From: Caldovatus sediminis
GTDB taxonomy: Bacteria; Pseudomonadota; Alphaproteobacteria; Acetobacterales; Acetobacteraceae
DNA: 64,000 nt
Assembly: GCF_014644455.1 (NCBI RefSeq)
Contig: NZ_BMKS01000018.1
Location: 1-64,000 of the forward strand
Reading direction: 5' to 3'
Position numbers and translations under genes: made by a program. Below, one piece after another: positions 32,908 through 41,146 of the stretch. How positions within the stretch are numbered: the stretch's first letter is position 1; each line of letters begins with the position of its first letter. The notes below the pieces were generated by a model. The model was given only the letters and a program-made list of their open reading frames with translations, had not been told where the DNA came from and searched no databases.

Positions 32908-33870
32908 ATGCTGATCCGCATCCGGCGAGGATGGGAGATCCCCGAAAGCCGCGTCACGCCGGAGGCGATCGCGACCAACCGGCGCGCCGTCCTCGGCCTC
33001 GCCGCCGCCGGCCTCGCCGCCGCCCCGCCGGCGCTCGGCCAGACGCGGGACGCGGGCGCCCCGGCAGAGGGCTCGCCCCTGCCGCCCGCGATGCGCAACC
33101 CGCGCTACCGCGTCGAGCGCGCGATCACGCCGGAGCACGAGGCCACCACCTTCAACAACTACTACGAGTTCGGCAGCCACAAGAGCATCTACAGGGCCGC
33201 CCAGCGCCTGCCGATGCGCCCCTGGACCGTGAAGGTCGAGGGCATGGTCGAGCAGCCGCGCGAGTTCGGCATTGACGACCTGATCGCCGCCATGCCGATC
33301 GAGGAGCGGGTCTACCGCCTGCGCTGCGTCGAGGCCTGGTCCATGGTCGTCCCGTGGACCGGATTCCGGCTCTCCGCCCTGCTCGACCGCGTCCGCCCGC
33401 TGTCCTCCGCCCGCTACGTGCGGTTCGAGACCGCGGCGGTCCCGGAGGTGATGCCGGGCCTGCGCCAGAGCTGGTATCCCTGGCCCTACATCGAGGGATG
33501 CACCATCGAGGAGGCGGCGAACGAGCTCGCCTTCCTGGTCGTCGGCGCCTACGGCAGGCCGCTGCCGCCGCAGAACGGCGGGCCGCTGCGCGTGCACTTC
33601 CCGTGGAAGTACGGCTTCAAGTCGGGCAAGTCGCTGGTGCGCATCACCCTGACCGACCGGCGCCCGAAGAGCTTCTGGGAGACCGTCCAGGGCAACGAGT
33701 ACGGCTTCTGGGCCAACGTGAACCCGGAGGTGCCGCACCCGCGCTGGAGCCAGGCGACCGAGCGGGTCCTCGGCACCGGCGAGCGCATCCCGACGCGGAT
33801 CTTCAACGGCTACGGCGAGTTCGTCGCGCACCTCTACGTCAACCTGCAGAATGAACGCCTCTGGGCGTAG
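32908..33870 (+). CDS. msrP: Protein-methionine-sulfoxide reductase catalytic subunit MsrP (YedY)
   Basis: 320 residues, periplasmic molybdoenzyme that repairs oxidised methionines in exported proteins. A Tat signal ('NRRAVLGLAAAGLAAAPPAL', residues 24-43) is preceded by a short N-terminal arm typical of YedY. Cys140 in 'YRLRCVEAWSMVVPWTGF' is the expected molybdenum ligand, and the C-terminal 'EYGFWANVNPEVPHPRWSQA' is diagnostic. Length is normal. The usual haem-containing electron donor MsrQ does not follow; instead a 110-residue membrane protein overlaps its end by 20 bases. Confidence 0.92.
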   Translation: MLIRIRRGWEIPESRVTPEAIATNRRAVLGLAAAGLAAAPPALGQTRDAGAPAEGSPLPPAMRNPRYRVERAITPEHEATTFNNYYEFGSHKSIYRAAQRLPMRPWTVKVEGMVEQPREFGIDDLIAAMPIEERVYRLRCVEAWSMVVPWTGFRLSALLDRVRPLSSARYVRFETAAVPEVMPGLRQSWYPWPYIEGCTIEEAANELAFLVVGAYGRPLPPQNGGPLRVHFPWKYGFKSGKSLVRITLTDRRPKSFWETVQGNEYGFWANVNPEVPHPRWSQATERVLGTGERIPTRIFNGYGEFVAHLYVNLQNERLWA

Positions 33871-34183
33871 CGCGCGGCGGCCGGGCGGAGCGGCAGGCAC
33901 GGCGGCGATCGCGCTCGGCATCGCGTTCCTGCTGCTCGCGGTGCTGCCCGCCGGCCTGCTCGGGCCGTCGGCGCCGCTCGGCGAGGCGATCTATCGCCTC
34001 CACCCGCCCTTCCTGAACACGTTCCAGGCCGGGGTGCAGCGCCACCTCGCGCCCTGGCTGTGGGACGACGTCCTGCTGCCGGTCCTGCTGCTGCCGGGCT
34101 GGCTGCCGTTCGCCGCGATCGGCCTCCTGCTGGTCGCGCTCGGCGGCGCGCGCCGCCGCCAGCGCCGCGCCGCCGCCCGCTGA
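33851..34183 (+). CDS. Small two-helix membrane protein downstream of MsrP
   Basis: 110 residues, overlapping msrP by 20 bases. Two hydrophobic helices (about 16-36 and 74-96) flank a polar segment 'PLGEAIYRLHPPFLNTFQAG', and the C-terminus is Arg-rich, so both ends are probably cytoplasmic. I do not recognise the family. It is too short to be MsrQ (about 200 residues, six helices), but it holds two His in the loop (in 'RLHPPF' and 'VQRHLAPW') and takes MsrQ's genomic place. A role in anchoring or electron delivery to MsrP is conjecture. Confidence 0.65.
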   Translation: MNASGRSARRPGGAAGTAAIALGIAFLLLAVLPAGLLGPSAPLGEAIYRLHPPFLNTFQAGVQRHLAPWLWDDVLLPVLLLPGWLPFAAIGLLLVALGGARRRQRRAAAR

Positions 34184-34190
34184 ACCCGCG

Positions 34191-34276
34191 CGCCGGAGCC
34201 GTCTTCGCCCGGCCGCGCTCGCCGCGACGGCGCCTCCGGTTGCCTGCCCGGCCGCTTCCGGCCGACCGCATCGGCC
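34191..34276 (+). repeat. Interspersed hairpin repeat, copy 2 (shortened)
   Basis: Shares both ends with the 28.6-kb copy (GGAGCCGTCTTCGCCCGGC at the left; ATCGGCCCTAC running into the next stop at the right) but lacks about 17 internal bases and is more diverged. The hairpin is retained as CGGCCG-CTTC-CGGCCG (34249-34264), perfectly paired through changes on both arms relative to the other copies. It fills the gap between two convergent genes. Confidence 0.65.
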
Positions 34277-35263
34277 CTACGCGCCCGCCAGCTCCGGCAC
34301 GATCCAGAGCGGCTTCTCGCCCCGCGCCACGCGCTGGCAGTTGTCGAAGGCGTTGCGGAAGCGCGCGACCTGGTTGTCCCAGGTCGGCCCGGCGTAGTGC
34401 GGCGTCAGCACCACGTTGTCGAGGCCGAACAGCGGGTTGTCCGCCGGCGGCGGCTCCTGGTCGAAGACGTCGAGGCCGGCGCCGGCGATCCTCCCCTCGC
34501 GCAGCGCCTCGCAGAGCGCCGCCTCGTCCACCACCGGCCCGCGGCAGGTGTTGACGAGGTAGGCGCTCGGCTTCATCCGCGCGAGCTCCGCCGCGCCGAT
34601 CATGTGCCGCGTCGCCGGCGTCAGCGGCACGTGCAGCGAGACGATGTCCGACGCCCCGAGCAGCTCGCCGAGCAGGCGGAAGCGCACGCCGAGCGCGTCC
34701 TCCGCGTCCTCCGGCAGCCGCACGATGTCGTGGTAGAGGACGCCCATGCCGAAGGCGTTGGCGAGCCGCGCCACCTTCTTCCCGATCGTGCCGAGCCCGA
34801 CGATGCCGAGCGTCCTGCCCCGCAGCTCGTAGAGCCTGACCTGCGAGGGGTCGTTGCCGCGCCAGCGGCCGGCGACGACGTTCTGGTGCTGCCAGACCAG
34901 GCGGCGGCAGACCGCGAGCATCAGCATCAGCGCGTGCTCGGCGACGGCGGTCGCGTTCGCCCCGCCGTTGTTGCAGATCGGCACCCCGGCGCGCCGCGCC
35001 GCCTCGAGGTCGCAGGTGTCGTAGCCGGCGCTGAGGAGCTGGACCAGGCGGAGCTTCGGCGCGGCGCGGAAGAAGGCGTCGTCCATCGCCGGGCTGCCGA
35101 AGCCGACGAGGTATTCGGCCTCCCGCATCGCCTCGGCGAACTCCGGCGTGCCGAACCGCGCCACCACCATCTCGAACCCGGGCGGCGCCAGTTCGCGCGC
35201 CACCTCCATGGCGCTGAGCGGGCTGTCCATCACCACCATGCGCGGCCGGCGCTGCGTCGCCAT
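34277..35263 (-). CDS. D-2-hydroxyacid dehydrogenase
   Basis: 328 residues. Rossmann motif 'GIVGLGTIGKKVARLANAFG', the catalytic Arg region 'VNTCRGPVVDEAALCEAL', Glu in 'GAGLDVFDQEPPP' and catalytic His in 'LTPHYAGPTWDN' define the family, which interconverts 2-oxo acids and D-2-hydroxy acids with NAD(P)H. It is the last gene of a minus-strand group with the aldo-keto reductase and the monooxygenase (71 bases to the former). The stop codon lies at the edge of the interspersed repeat. Substrate is not predicted; glyoxylate/phosphoglycerate-type activity is possible. Confidence 0.88.
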   Translation of the reverse strand: MATQRRPRMVVMDSPLSAMEVARELAPPGFEMVVARFGTPEFAEAMREAEYLVGFGSPAMDDAFFRAAPKLRLVQLLSAGYDTCDLEAARRAGVPICNNGGANATAVAEHALMLMLAVCRRLVWQHQNVVAGRWRGNDPSQVRLYELRGRTLGIVGLGTIGKKVARLANAFGMGVLYHDIVRLPEDAEDALGVRFRLLGELLGASDIVSLHVPLTPATRHMIGAAELARMKPSAYLVNTCRGPVVDEAALCEALREGRIAGAGLDVFDQEPPPADNPLFGLDNVVLTPHYAGPTWDNQVARFRNAFDNCQRVARGEKPLWIVPELAGA

Positions 35264-35334
35264 CGGCGTCTCCTCCCCCCTGGGCGGGGCCCAGGATAGC
35301 GCGCCGCCGCCCGGCGGCCAGGGGCGCGGCGCGC

Positions 35335-36327
35335 TCAGCCGCCGGCGAGGCCGCGCTGCAGCTCCGCCGCGCGCGCCAGCGCCTCGGCCGGCAACGGCCC
35401 CTTCGCCGCCGCGGCCAGCGCGTGCTCCAGCTGGTCGAGCGTCGCCGTGCCGATCAGCACCGTGCCCATCTCCGGCGCCGCGATGGCGTAGCGCAGCGCC
35501 GCCTCGACCAGGTCGCCCGCGTGGCCCTCGGCGACCAGGGCGCGGAGCCGCCGCGCCCGCTCGACATCCGCGCGGTAGCTCGGGCCGGAGCCGATCGGCG
35601 CCACCTCCGGCTGCGCGACCGGGTGCCGCGCCTCCTCGCCGCTCAGCGCGCCGCCGGCGAGGACGCGGATGCCGATCACGCCCATCCCCGCCGTCGCCGC
35701 GTCGCGCATCGAGCCCTCGAAATCGTGCACGCCAAGCCCTGCCGGCAGCGGCGCGCGGGCGCTCGGGTTGAGCAGGTTGTAGGGGATCTGCGCCGTGTCC
35801 AGCACCCGCGCGCCGATCACCCGGCGCAGCGCCGCCGGCTGGCCGAGCGCGGTGAGGCCGAGGAAGCGCGTCTTGCCCTGCGCGCGCAGCCGCTCGAAGG
35901 CCGGGACCACCTCCTCCAGCACCGCCTGCGGCGTCAGCTCCGCCGGCGCCGGCGTCTCCGAGACCGGGTTGTGCAGCTGGAAGAGGTCCACCTGGTCGCG
36001 GCCGAGCCGGCGCAGGCTGTCCTCGAGCGAGGCGACGACCGCGGCGCCGATCCGCCCGCGCTGCTCCGGCGCGATCCGCACCTTGGTGCCGACGAGCACG
36101 TCCGGCGCGCCGAGCGCCTTCAGCACGCGGCCGAGGTTCCGCTCCGACTCGCCATCGCCGTAGGAGGCGGCGGTGTCGAAGTAGGTGATCCCCGCCTCGA
36201 TGGCGCGCGCGATCGAGCGCTCCTGCTCGGCCGGCGCGCCGCGCACCATCAGCCCGCCGACCGCGCCGCACCCGTAGCCGAGCACCGAGACCATGAGCCC
36301 GGTGCGCCCGAGCCTGCGCTGTTCCAT
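35335..36327 (-). CDS. Aldo/keto reductase
   Basis: 330 residues of a (beta/alpha)8 NADPH-dependent reductase. Catalytic residues are visible: Asp in 'ITYFDTAASYGDGESE', the Tyr in the same segment, Lys in 'VLVGTKVRI' and His in 'VDLFQLHNPV'. The C-terminal cofactor region 'TVLIGTATLDQLEHALAA' fits. It starts 'MEQRRLGRTGLMVSVLGYGC', the usual AKR opening. It lies 120 bases downstream of the monooxygenase and upstream of the hydroxyacid dehydrogenase, so the three probably act on one carbonyl-containing substrate; that is inference. Confidence 0.88.
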   Translation of the reverse strand: MEQRRLGRTGLMVSVLGYGCGAVGGLMVRGAPAEQERSIARAIEAGITYFDTAASYGDGESERNLGRVLKALGAPDVLVGTKVRIAPEQRGRIGAAVVASLEDSLRRLGRDQVDLFQLHNPVSETPAPAELTPQAVLEEVVPAFERLRAQGKTRFLGLTALGQPAALRRVIGARVLDTAQIPYNLLNPSARAPLPAGLGVHDFEGSMRDAATAGMGVIGIRVLAGGALSGEEARHPVAQPEVAPIGSGPSYRADVERARRLRALVAEGHAGDLVEAALRYAIAAPEMGTVLIGTATLDQLEHALAAAAKGPLPAEALARAAELQRGLAGG

Positions 36328-36447
36328 GCGGTGTGCCCTCCCCTCCCCGCGGGCGGCGCGACGGCCGCGGCGTCCCCCTGTTCCGGCCGCGCCAGGCCGC
36401 CCGTGCCCGCCGATGCGGGGGCCGGCCGGCCCGCGCGCGGCCGCGGC

Positions 36448-38088
36448 CTATGCCAGCGTGAGGTCCCGGTACCCTTTCGCCGCCACCTCGTCGCACCACG
36501 CGCGGTAGGTCGGCGCGCTGCCGGTGTAGCGCGCGACGATGCGCTTCTGCCTGCCCTCGACGTTGCGGTTGACGCCGGTCATCCAGGAATCGACCTCCAT
36601 CGAGAGCAGGCCGACGGCGCACTCCATGACGTGCGCCATCCACCGCTCCACCGCCTCGGGCCGCGCCTCCGCGTAGGTCTTCCCATGCGCCTGCATGTGG
36701 CGGAGCAGGGCGGTGACCCACTCGACGTTGTACTCGATGCTGCGCGGGATGTTGCCGAGCGCCGTGTGCGGCCCGAGCAGCATGAACATGTTGGGGAAGT
36801 CGTCGACCAGCATGCCGACCAGCGAGGTCGCGCCGTCGGCCCACTTGTCCTTCAGCTTGATTCCGCCCTTGCCGGTGAAGTCGATGCGGTCGAAGGCGCC
36901 GCGCAGCGCGTCGAAGCCGGTGGCGTAGATGATGATGTCGAATTCGTACTCGGCGTCCGAGGTCCTGATCCCGGTGGGCGTGATGCGCTCGATCGGCGTC
37001 GCCCTGACGTCCACCAGCTTGACGTTGGGCTGGTTGTAGCACTCGTAGTAGTTGGTCTCGAGCGGCACGCGGCGCGTGCCGAAGCCGTGGTCCTTCGGGA
37101 TCAGCATCTCCGCCACCTTCGGGTCCTTCACCCGCTGGCGGATCTTGTTGGCGACGAAGCGGGAGATCTCCTCGTTCGCCGCGCGGTTGGTCAGCATGTC
37201 CTTGAAGTTGCCGACCCAGATGCCGAAGCCGCGCTCGGAATAGAGCTTCTCGAGGAAGGCCTCGCGCTCCTCCGGCGTCACGTCGAAGGTGTTGCGCGGG
37301 TCCGGCGTGTGCAGGAAGCAGGAGAAGGTCTCCCCGCAGCGCTTGAAGATCTCGTCGTAGCGGCTGCGGATCTCCTCCATCTCCTCCGGCGAGATCTTGG
37401 CGTTGTGCAGCGGCGCGCACCAGTTGGGCGTGCGCTGGAACACCGTGAGCTGCGCCGCGGTCTTGGAGACCTCCTGGATCACCTGCACGCCCGAGGCGCC
37501 GGTGCCAATGACGGCGACGCGCTTGCCCGCGAACTCCACCGGCGTCTTCGGCCAGAGGGCGGTGTGGTACGACTCGCCCCTGAACTCGTCCATGCCGGGG
37601 AAGTTCGGCATGGTGGGCGCCGAGAGCGCGCCGATCGCGGTGATCAGGAAGCGGGAGCTGTGCCTGCTGCCGTCTTCCAGCGTCACCGTCCAGCCGCGGC
37701 GGGCCTCGTCCCAGGCGGCCGCCGTCACGCGGGCGCTGAACCGGATGTCGCGCCGCAGGTCGTACTTGTCGGCCACCAGGTTGAGGTAGCGCTCGGTCTC
37801 CGGCTGCGGCGCGAAATGCTCGGTCCAGCTCCACTCCTTGAGCAGATCCTTGTCGAAGGAGTAGCCGTAGGAGTAGCTCTCCGAATCGAAGCGCGCGCCC
37901 GGGTAGCGGTTCCAGTACCAGGTGCCGCCGACGCCGGTGCCGGCCTCGAATACCTGCGTCTTCATGCCGAGCTCGCGCAGGCGGATCAGCTGGAACATGC
38001 CGGACATGCCGGCGCCGATGACGATGGCGTCGTGGTCGAGATCCGACGCCGTACCGGTGAGGACTTGTGCTTCGTGCGACGCAGCCAT
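36448..38088 (-). CDS. Flavin-containing (Baeyer-Villiger type) monooxygenase
   Basis: 546 residues. Two Rossmann motifs flank the signature: FAD-binding GAGMSG at 25-30, the Baeyer-Villiger fingerprint F-x-G-x-x-x-H-x-x-x-W at 169-179 ('FRGESYHTALWP'), and NADPH-binding GTGASG at 195-200. 'GVGGTWYWNRYPGARFD' and 'MLLGPHTALGN' are further class I BVMO hallmarks, matching cyclohexanone/phenylacetone monooxygenase relatives that insert oxygen next to a ketone. It leads a probable operon with an aldo-keto reductase and a hydroxyacid dehydrogenase. The natural ketone is unknown. Confidence 0.9.
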   Translation of the reverse strand: MAASHEAQVLTGTASDLDHDAIVIGAGMSGMFQLIRLRELGMKTQVFEAGTGVGGTWYWNRYPGARFDSESYSYGYSFDKDLLKEWSWTEHFAPQPETERYLNLVADKYDLRRDIRFSARVTAAAWDEARRGWTVTLEDGSRHSSRFLITAIGALSAPTMPNFPGMDEFRGESYHTALWPKTPVEFAGKRVAVIGTGASGVQVIQEVSKTAAQLTVFQRTPNWCAPLHNAKISPEEMEEIRSRYDEIFKRCGETFSCFLHTPDPRNTFDVTPEEREAFLEKLYSERGFGIWVGNFKDMLTNRAANEEISRFVANKIRQRVKDPKVAEMLIPKDHGFGTRRVPLETNYYECYNQPNVKLVDVRATPIERITPTGIRTSDAEYEFDIIIYATGFDALRGAFDRIDFTGKGGIKLKDKWADGATSLVGMLVDDFPNMFMLLGPHTALGNIPRSIEYNVEWVTALLRHMQAHGKTYAEARPEAVERWMAHVMECAVGLLSMEVDSWMTGVNRNVEGRQKRIVARYTGSAPTYRAWCDEVAAKGYRDLTLA

Positions 38089-38651
38089 CCGAGTTCGTCC
38101 CAGCGCGCGGTTGAGCGATCCGGCCCCGTTCCGCGGCCGTCCGGCACCGCGCCACCCGCGGTATGTTCGATCGGCCGCGCTCCCGCCGGCCGCAAGCCGG
38201 CGCGCGGAGCCCGGCTACAGTTTACGCACCGAGTCGGGCAGCCTGCAAACGCGCCTCCGGTGCCGGACGGGCGCGACCGGGTGGCGCGGCGGCGCCGAAG
38301 CCCCCGCCCGGGCCGACCTGCCCCCGCCATCCCCGGCCACCAAGGCCGCCCCGATCGCCCGGGCGAGCGCCGGGGGCTTGCCACGGCGCCCCTACGGCTC
38401 GCCCGTGTCCGGCCGGGCGCAGCGCGTGATCACGGTCACAATGGCGGCGGCGCGTCCTTCGGCATGCCTGCCCGCCGGTCGTCGCCGCCGATCGCGCGAA
38501 GCCCGCGGGCGGCGCCCTCGCGCCACCTCGCCCCGACGATCGGCCGGAGCGCCCCGCCGGCGCGCGGCGCCGTGCCGCCTGCCGGCCATCCGGCTGGCCG
38601 CGCGCGGCATCACCCCGCACGCGGCCGTGAACCGCGGCGTGCCAGGGCGCC
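38089..38651. other. Intergenic region between monooxygenase and integrase
   Basis: No recognisable gene; open frames on both strands are compositional shadows. It includes the monooxygenase upstream region and perhaps a decayed 5' end of the integrase gene. No second copy of the tRNA-Met 3' end was seen here, so the outer boundary of the inserted element is not defined. Confidence 0.45.
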
Positions 38652-39746
38652 ATGCGTGCGGCGCCAGCGGCGCCAATCGCGCCCGCAGCGCGCCCGACCC
38701 GACATGAGCGGCGGCCGCCCGCAACCTGCGCGGCAAGGCGGCAGGATCGCCGCGCGGCTGGAGGAGCCATCCGCATCGGCCGCGAGAGTATCGCGGTCGC
38801 CGAACTCAGCACAGGAGCGCGTGCGCGAGCAGACGCGCAGGCTATCGCGGCGGCCGAGGAAGCCCGCATCCGTGCTGCCCACCTGGACGGTCCTGCCGGG
38901 CGGGCGCGCCACCTGACCATCGCCGAGTGCATCGAGAGCTATCTGGCGCGCCCTGGCGGCGTCGCGCGGCTCGATGCGCTGAAGTTCGGCCGCCTCAACG
39001 ACCTGATCGGCGGCTACACGCTCGCTCGGCTGCGCGAGGCGTGGTCCTCATGGCAGGGAGCACATGCGCGGCACTCGCCGGGGACGGCGACGCGATATCG
39101 AGCGCTGCTGATGGCCGCCGTCCGCGCCGGCTGCGCAGTCCGAGACGTGCCCGCGCCCCCGCCGCCGCCGCCGGTTCGCCGCCGCCGCGAGGAGCGCATC
39201 GCTCACCTGACGGACGATGAACGCCGCCGTCTGCTCGCCGCTTACAACCCGCACGCCGCGTGCCCCGTGCTGCTTCTGGCCTACCAGGGGATGCGGACGC
39301 GCGAGGTGCTGCGGCTCGACTGGCGGGACGTGATCTGGCGGACGGAGACGATCCGCGTCCCGGCGGAACGGGCGAAGGCGCGGCGGGCACGGGCGCTGCC
39401 GATGCACCCGCGCGTGCGGCTGATGCTGTGGGGGCTGTGGCACGCCGCCGGGAAGCCGGGCAAGGGGCCGGTGTTCCTGTCGAGCCGGGGCGAGCCCTAC
39501 CACGACACGCGGGAGATCGGCGGCAATCCGCTGGCGAAGGCGCATTCCACCGCCTGCGGGGCGGCGGGTGTGAAGGGCTTCCGCGTCCACGACTGGCGGC
39601 ACGACTGGGCCTGCCGGATGGTGCTGGCCGGCGTGGATCTGGTGACGCTGATGGAGCTCGGCGGGTGGGCCTCGCTGGAGATGGTGCGGCGCTACGCGAG
39701 CATCCGAGGGGACCACCGGCGCGAGGCGATCACGCGGCTGGCGTGA
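38652..39746 (+). CDS. Tyrosine-type site-specific integrase
   Basis: Up to 364 residues. The catalytic domain is complete: Arg in 'AYQGMRTREVLRLDWRD', the His-x-x-Arg box as 'HDWRHDWACRM', and the nucleophile Tyr in 'GGWASLEMVRRYASI'; the conserved final His position is Trp. The N-terminal SAM-like binding domain covers about residues 85-170. The start is uncertain: residues 1-40 are Arg/Ala-rich, and a similarity-like segment (MSGGRPQPARQGGRIAARLE) sits in another frame just upstream, so the 5' end may be frameshifted. The gene points at the tRNA-Met 3' end 124 bases away, the classical layout of a tRNA-integrating element. Confidence 0.82.
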   Translation: MRAAPAAPIAPAARPTRHERRPPATCAARRQDRRAAGGAIRIGRESIAVAELSTGARARADAQAIAAAEEARIRAAHLDGPAGRARHLTIAECIESYLARPGGVARLDALKFGRLNDLIGGYTLARLREAWSSWQGAHARHSPGTATRYRALLMAAVRAGCAVRDVPAPPPPPPVRRRREERIAHLTDDERRRLLAAYNPHAACPVLLLAYQGMRTREVLRLDWRDVIWRTETIRVPAERAKARRARALPMHPRVRLMLWGLWHAAGKPGKGPVFLSSRGEPYHDTREIGGNPLAKAHSTACGAAGVKGFRVHDWRHDWACRMVLAGVDLVTLMELGGWASLEMVRRYASIRGDHRREAITRLA

Positions 39747-39869
39747 CTGCCGGGGCGCTGCCCAGATTTTGCCCAGTCCGTTGGCCCGGAATCGGCCCCT
39801 GACAGTCCCTGATTGTCCAGATGCGGACCTGTCAATGGGGTTCTAAGTCACGGAAATCGCTGAGTTACC

Positions 39870-39946
39870 TGGTAGCGGCGGGCAGACTTGAACTGCCGAC
39901 CCCGGCATTATGAGTGCCGTGCTCTAACCAGCTGAGCTACGCCGCC
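39870..39946 (-). tRNA. tRNA-Met (anticodon CAT)
   Basis: 77 nt with encoded CCA. The acceptor stem GGCGGCG pairs with CGCCGCU (first pair a G-U wobble). The D arm contains AGCUCAGCUGGUUAGAGC, the anticodon loop is CUCAUAA between CGGCA and UGCCG, and the T arm carries GUUCAAGUC. The first pair argues against the initiator, which has an unpaired first position; a lysidine-modified tRNA-Ile(CAU) cannot be fully excluded by eye. It is the probable attachment site of the adjacent integrase. Confidence 0.93.
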
Positions 39947-39967
39947 AACCGGGAACGGGACGCGCCG

Positions 39968-39996
39968 GAGTTAGGCCCCACCCCTGCGCCTGTCAA
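39968..39996 (-). promoter_or_regulatory. Promoter of tRNA-Met
   Basis: Minus strand: a consensus TTGACA (39996-39991), 17 bases, then TAACTC (39973-39968). The -35 lies within ten bases of the mnmA stop codon, so the tRNA has its own start of transcription rather than depending on the upstream operon. Confidence 0.6.
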
Positions 39997-39999
39997 CCG

Positions 40000-41109
40000 T
40001 CACGCCACTGCGCGCCGCGGCGCCTCCGCCTCCGCCTGCGCCGCACGGATGAAGCCGCCGCCGAGCACCCGGTCGCCGTCGTAGAGCACCGCCGCCTGCC
40101 CGGGCGCCGCGATGCCCGGCGTCTCCAGCACGAGCCGCAGCGCCGCACCGTCCCAGTGGGCCAGCGCCGGCTGCGGCGCCTCCCGCGCGCGCAGCTTCAC
40201 CGTGCAGGGAAGCGGCGCGGCCGGGGGCGCGGCAAGCCAGTTGACCTCGCCCGCCACGACCTCGCGCCGCGGCAGCACGCCGCGCGGCGCCACCAGGATG
40301 CGCCGCCGCCCGGCGTCAATGCCGGCGACGAACAGTCGCTCCTCGCCCTGCCGCGCGGCGCCGCCGAGTCCTCGCCCCTGCCCCACCGTGTAGCGGGCGA
40401 TGCCGCGGTGCGTGCCCAACACACGCCCCTCCAGCGCGTGCACGATCTCGCCCGGCGCGCCGGTCTCCGGCCGCAGCCGCTCGACCAGCTCGTGGTAGGC
40501 GCCGCGCGGCACGAAACAGAGGTCCTGGCTGTCGGGCTTCTCGGCCACCGGCAGGCGAAGCCGCGCCGCCGCCGCCCGCACCGCCGCCTTGGACGGGAAC
40601 GCGCCGAGCGGGAAGCGGCAGAAGGCGAGCTGCGCCCGCGTCGTGGCGAACAGGAAGTAGCTCTGGTCGCGCGCCGGATCGGCGGCGCGGTGCAGCTCGG
40701 CGCCGTCCGGCCCCTCGACGCGGCGCGCGTAGTGCCCCGTCGCCAGCGCCTCGCAGCCGAGGTCGCGGGCGAGCTCCACCAGATCCTGGAACTTCACCGT
40801 CTGGTTGCAGCGCACGCAGGGGATCGGCGTCTCGCCGCGGGCGTAGGTGTCGGCGAAGTCCTCGATCACCGCGCGGCGGAAGCGCGCCTCGCGGTCGAGG
40901 ACGTAGTGGGGGATGCCGAGCGCGTCGGCGACGCGCCGCGCGTCGTGGATGTCCTGGCCGGCGCAGCAGGCGCCCTTGCGCGCGCCGGTCGCGGCGCCGT
41001 GGTCGTAGAGCTGCAGCGTGGCGCCGATCACCTCGTGGCCCTGCTCGGCGAGCAGGCCGGCCGCCACCGAGCTGTCCACGCCGCCCGACATGGCGACGAG
41101 GATGCGCAT
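40000..41109 (-). CDS. mnmA: tRNA-specific 2-thiouridylase MnmA
   Basis: 369 residues. PP-loop 'AMSGGVDSS' binds ATP. Cys98 in the C-x-x-C-N motif 'IPCVRCNQTVKF' and Cys198 in 'DSQDLCFVPRG' are the catalytic pair that carry sulfur to U34 of tRNA-Lys/Glu/Gln. 'TVGQGRGLG' and the C-terminal beta-barrel are normal. It is the last gene of the iscR-led operon, so the sulfur donor (cysteine desulfurase) and acceptor enzyme are co-encoded. The start at 41109 begins exactly at 'MRILVAMSGG'; 37 bases separate it from tenA. Confidence 0.95.
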   Translation of the reverse strand: MRILVAMSGGVDSSVAAGLLAEQGHEVIGATLQLYDHGAATGARKGACCAGQDIHDARRVADALGIPHYVLDREARFRRAVIEDFADTYARGETPIPCVRCNQTVKFQDLVELARDLGCEALATGHYARRVEGPDGAELHRAADPARDQSYFLFATTRAQLAFCRFPLGAFPSKAAVRAAAARLRLPVAEKPDSQDLCFVPRGAYHELVERLRPETGAPGEIVHALEGRVLGTHRGIARYTVGQGRGLGGAARQGEERLFVAGIDAGRRRILVAPRGVLPRREVVAGEVNWLAAPPAAPLPCTVKLRAREAPQPALAHWDGAALRLVLETPGIAAPGQAAVLYDGDRVLGGGFIRAAQAEAEAPRRAVA

Positions 41110-41146
41110 GGCTATCCCCGGCCCGGGCGCGGGCGCGGCGCGCGCA

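Noticed and set aside
38222-38932. A minus-strand protein gene opposite the integrase 5' region
   Set aside because: The sequence is low-complexity Ala/Arg/Gly without motifs and overlaps the recognisable integrase frame.
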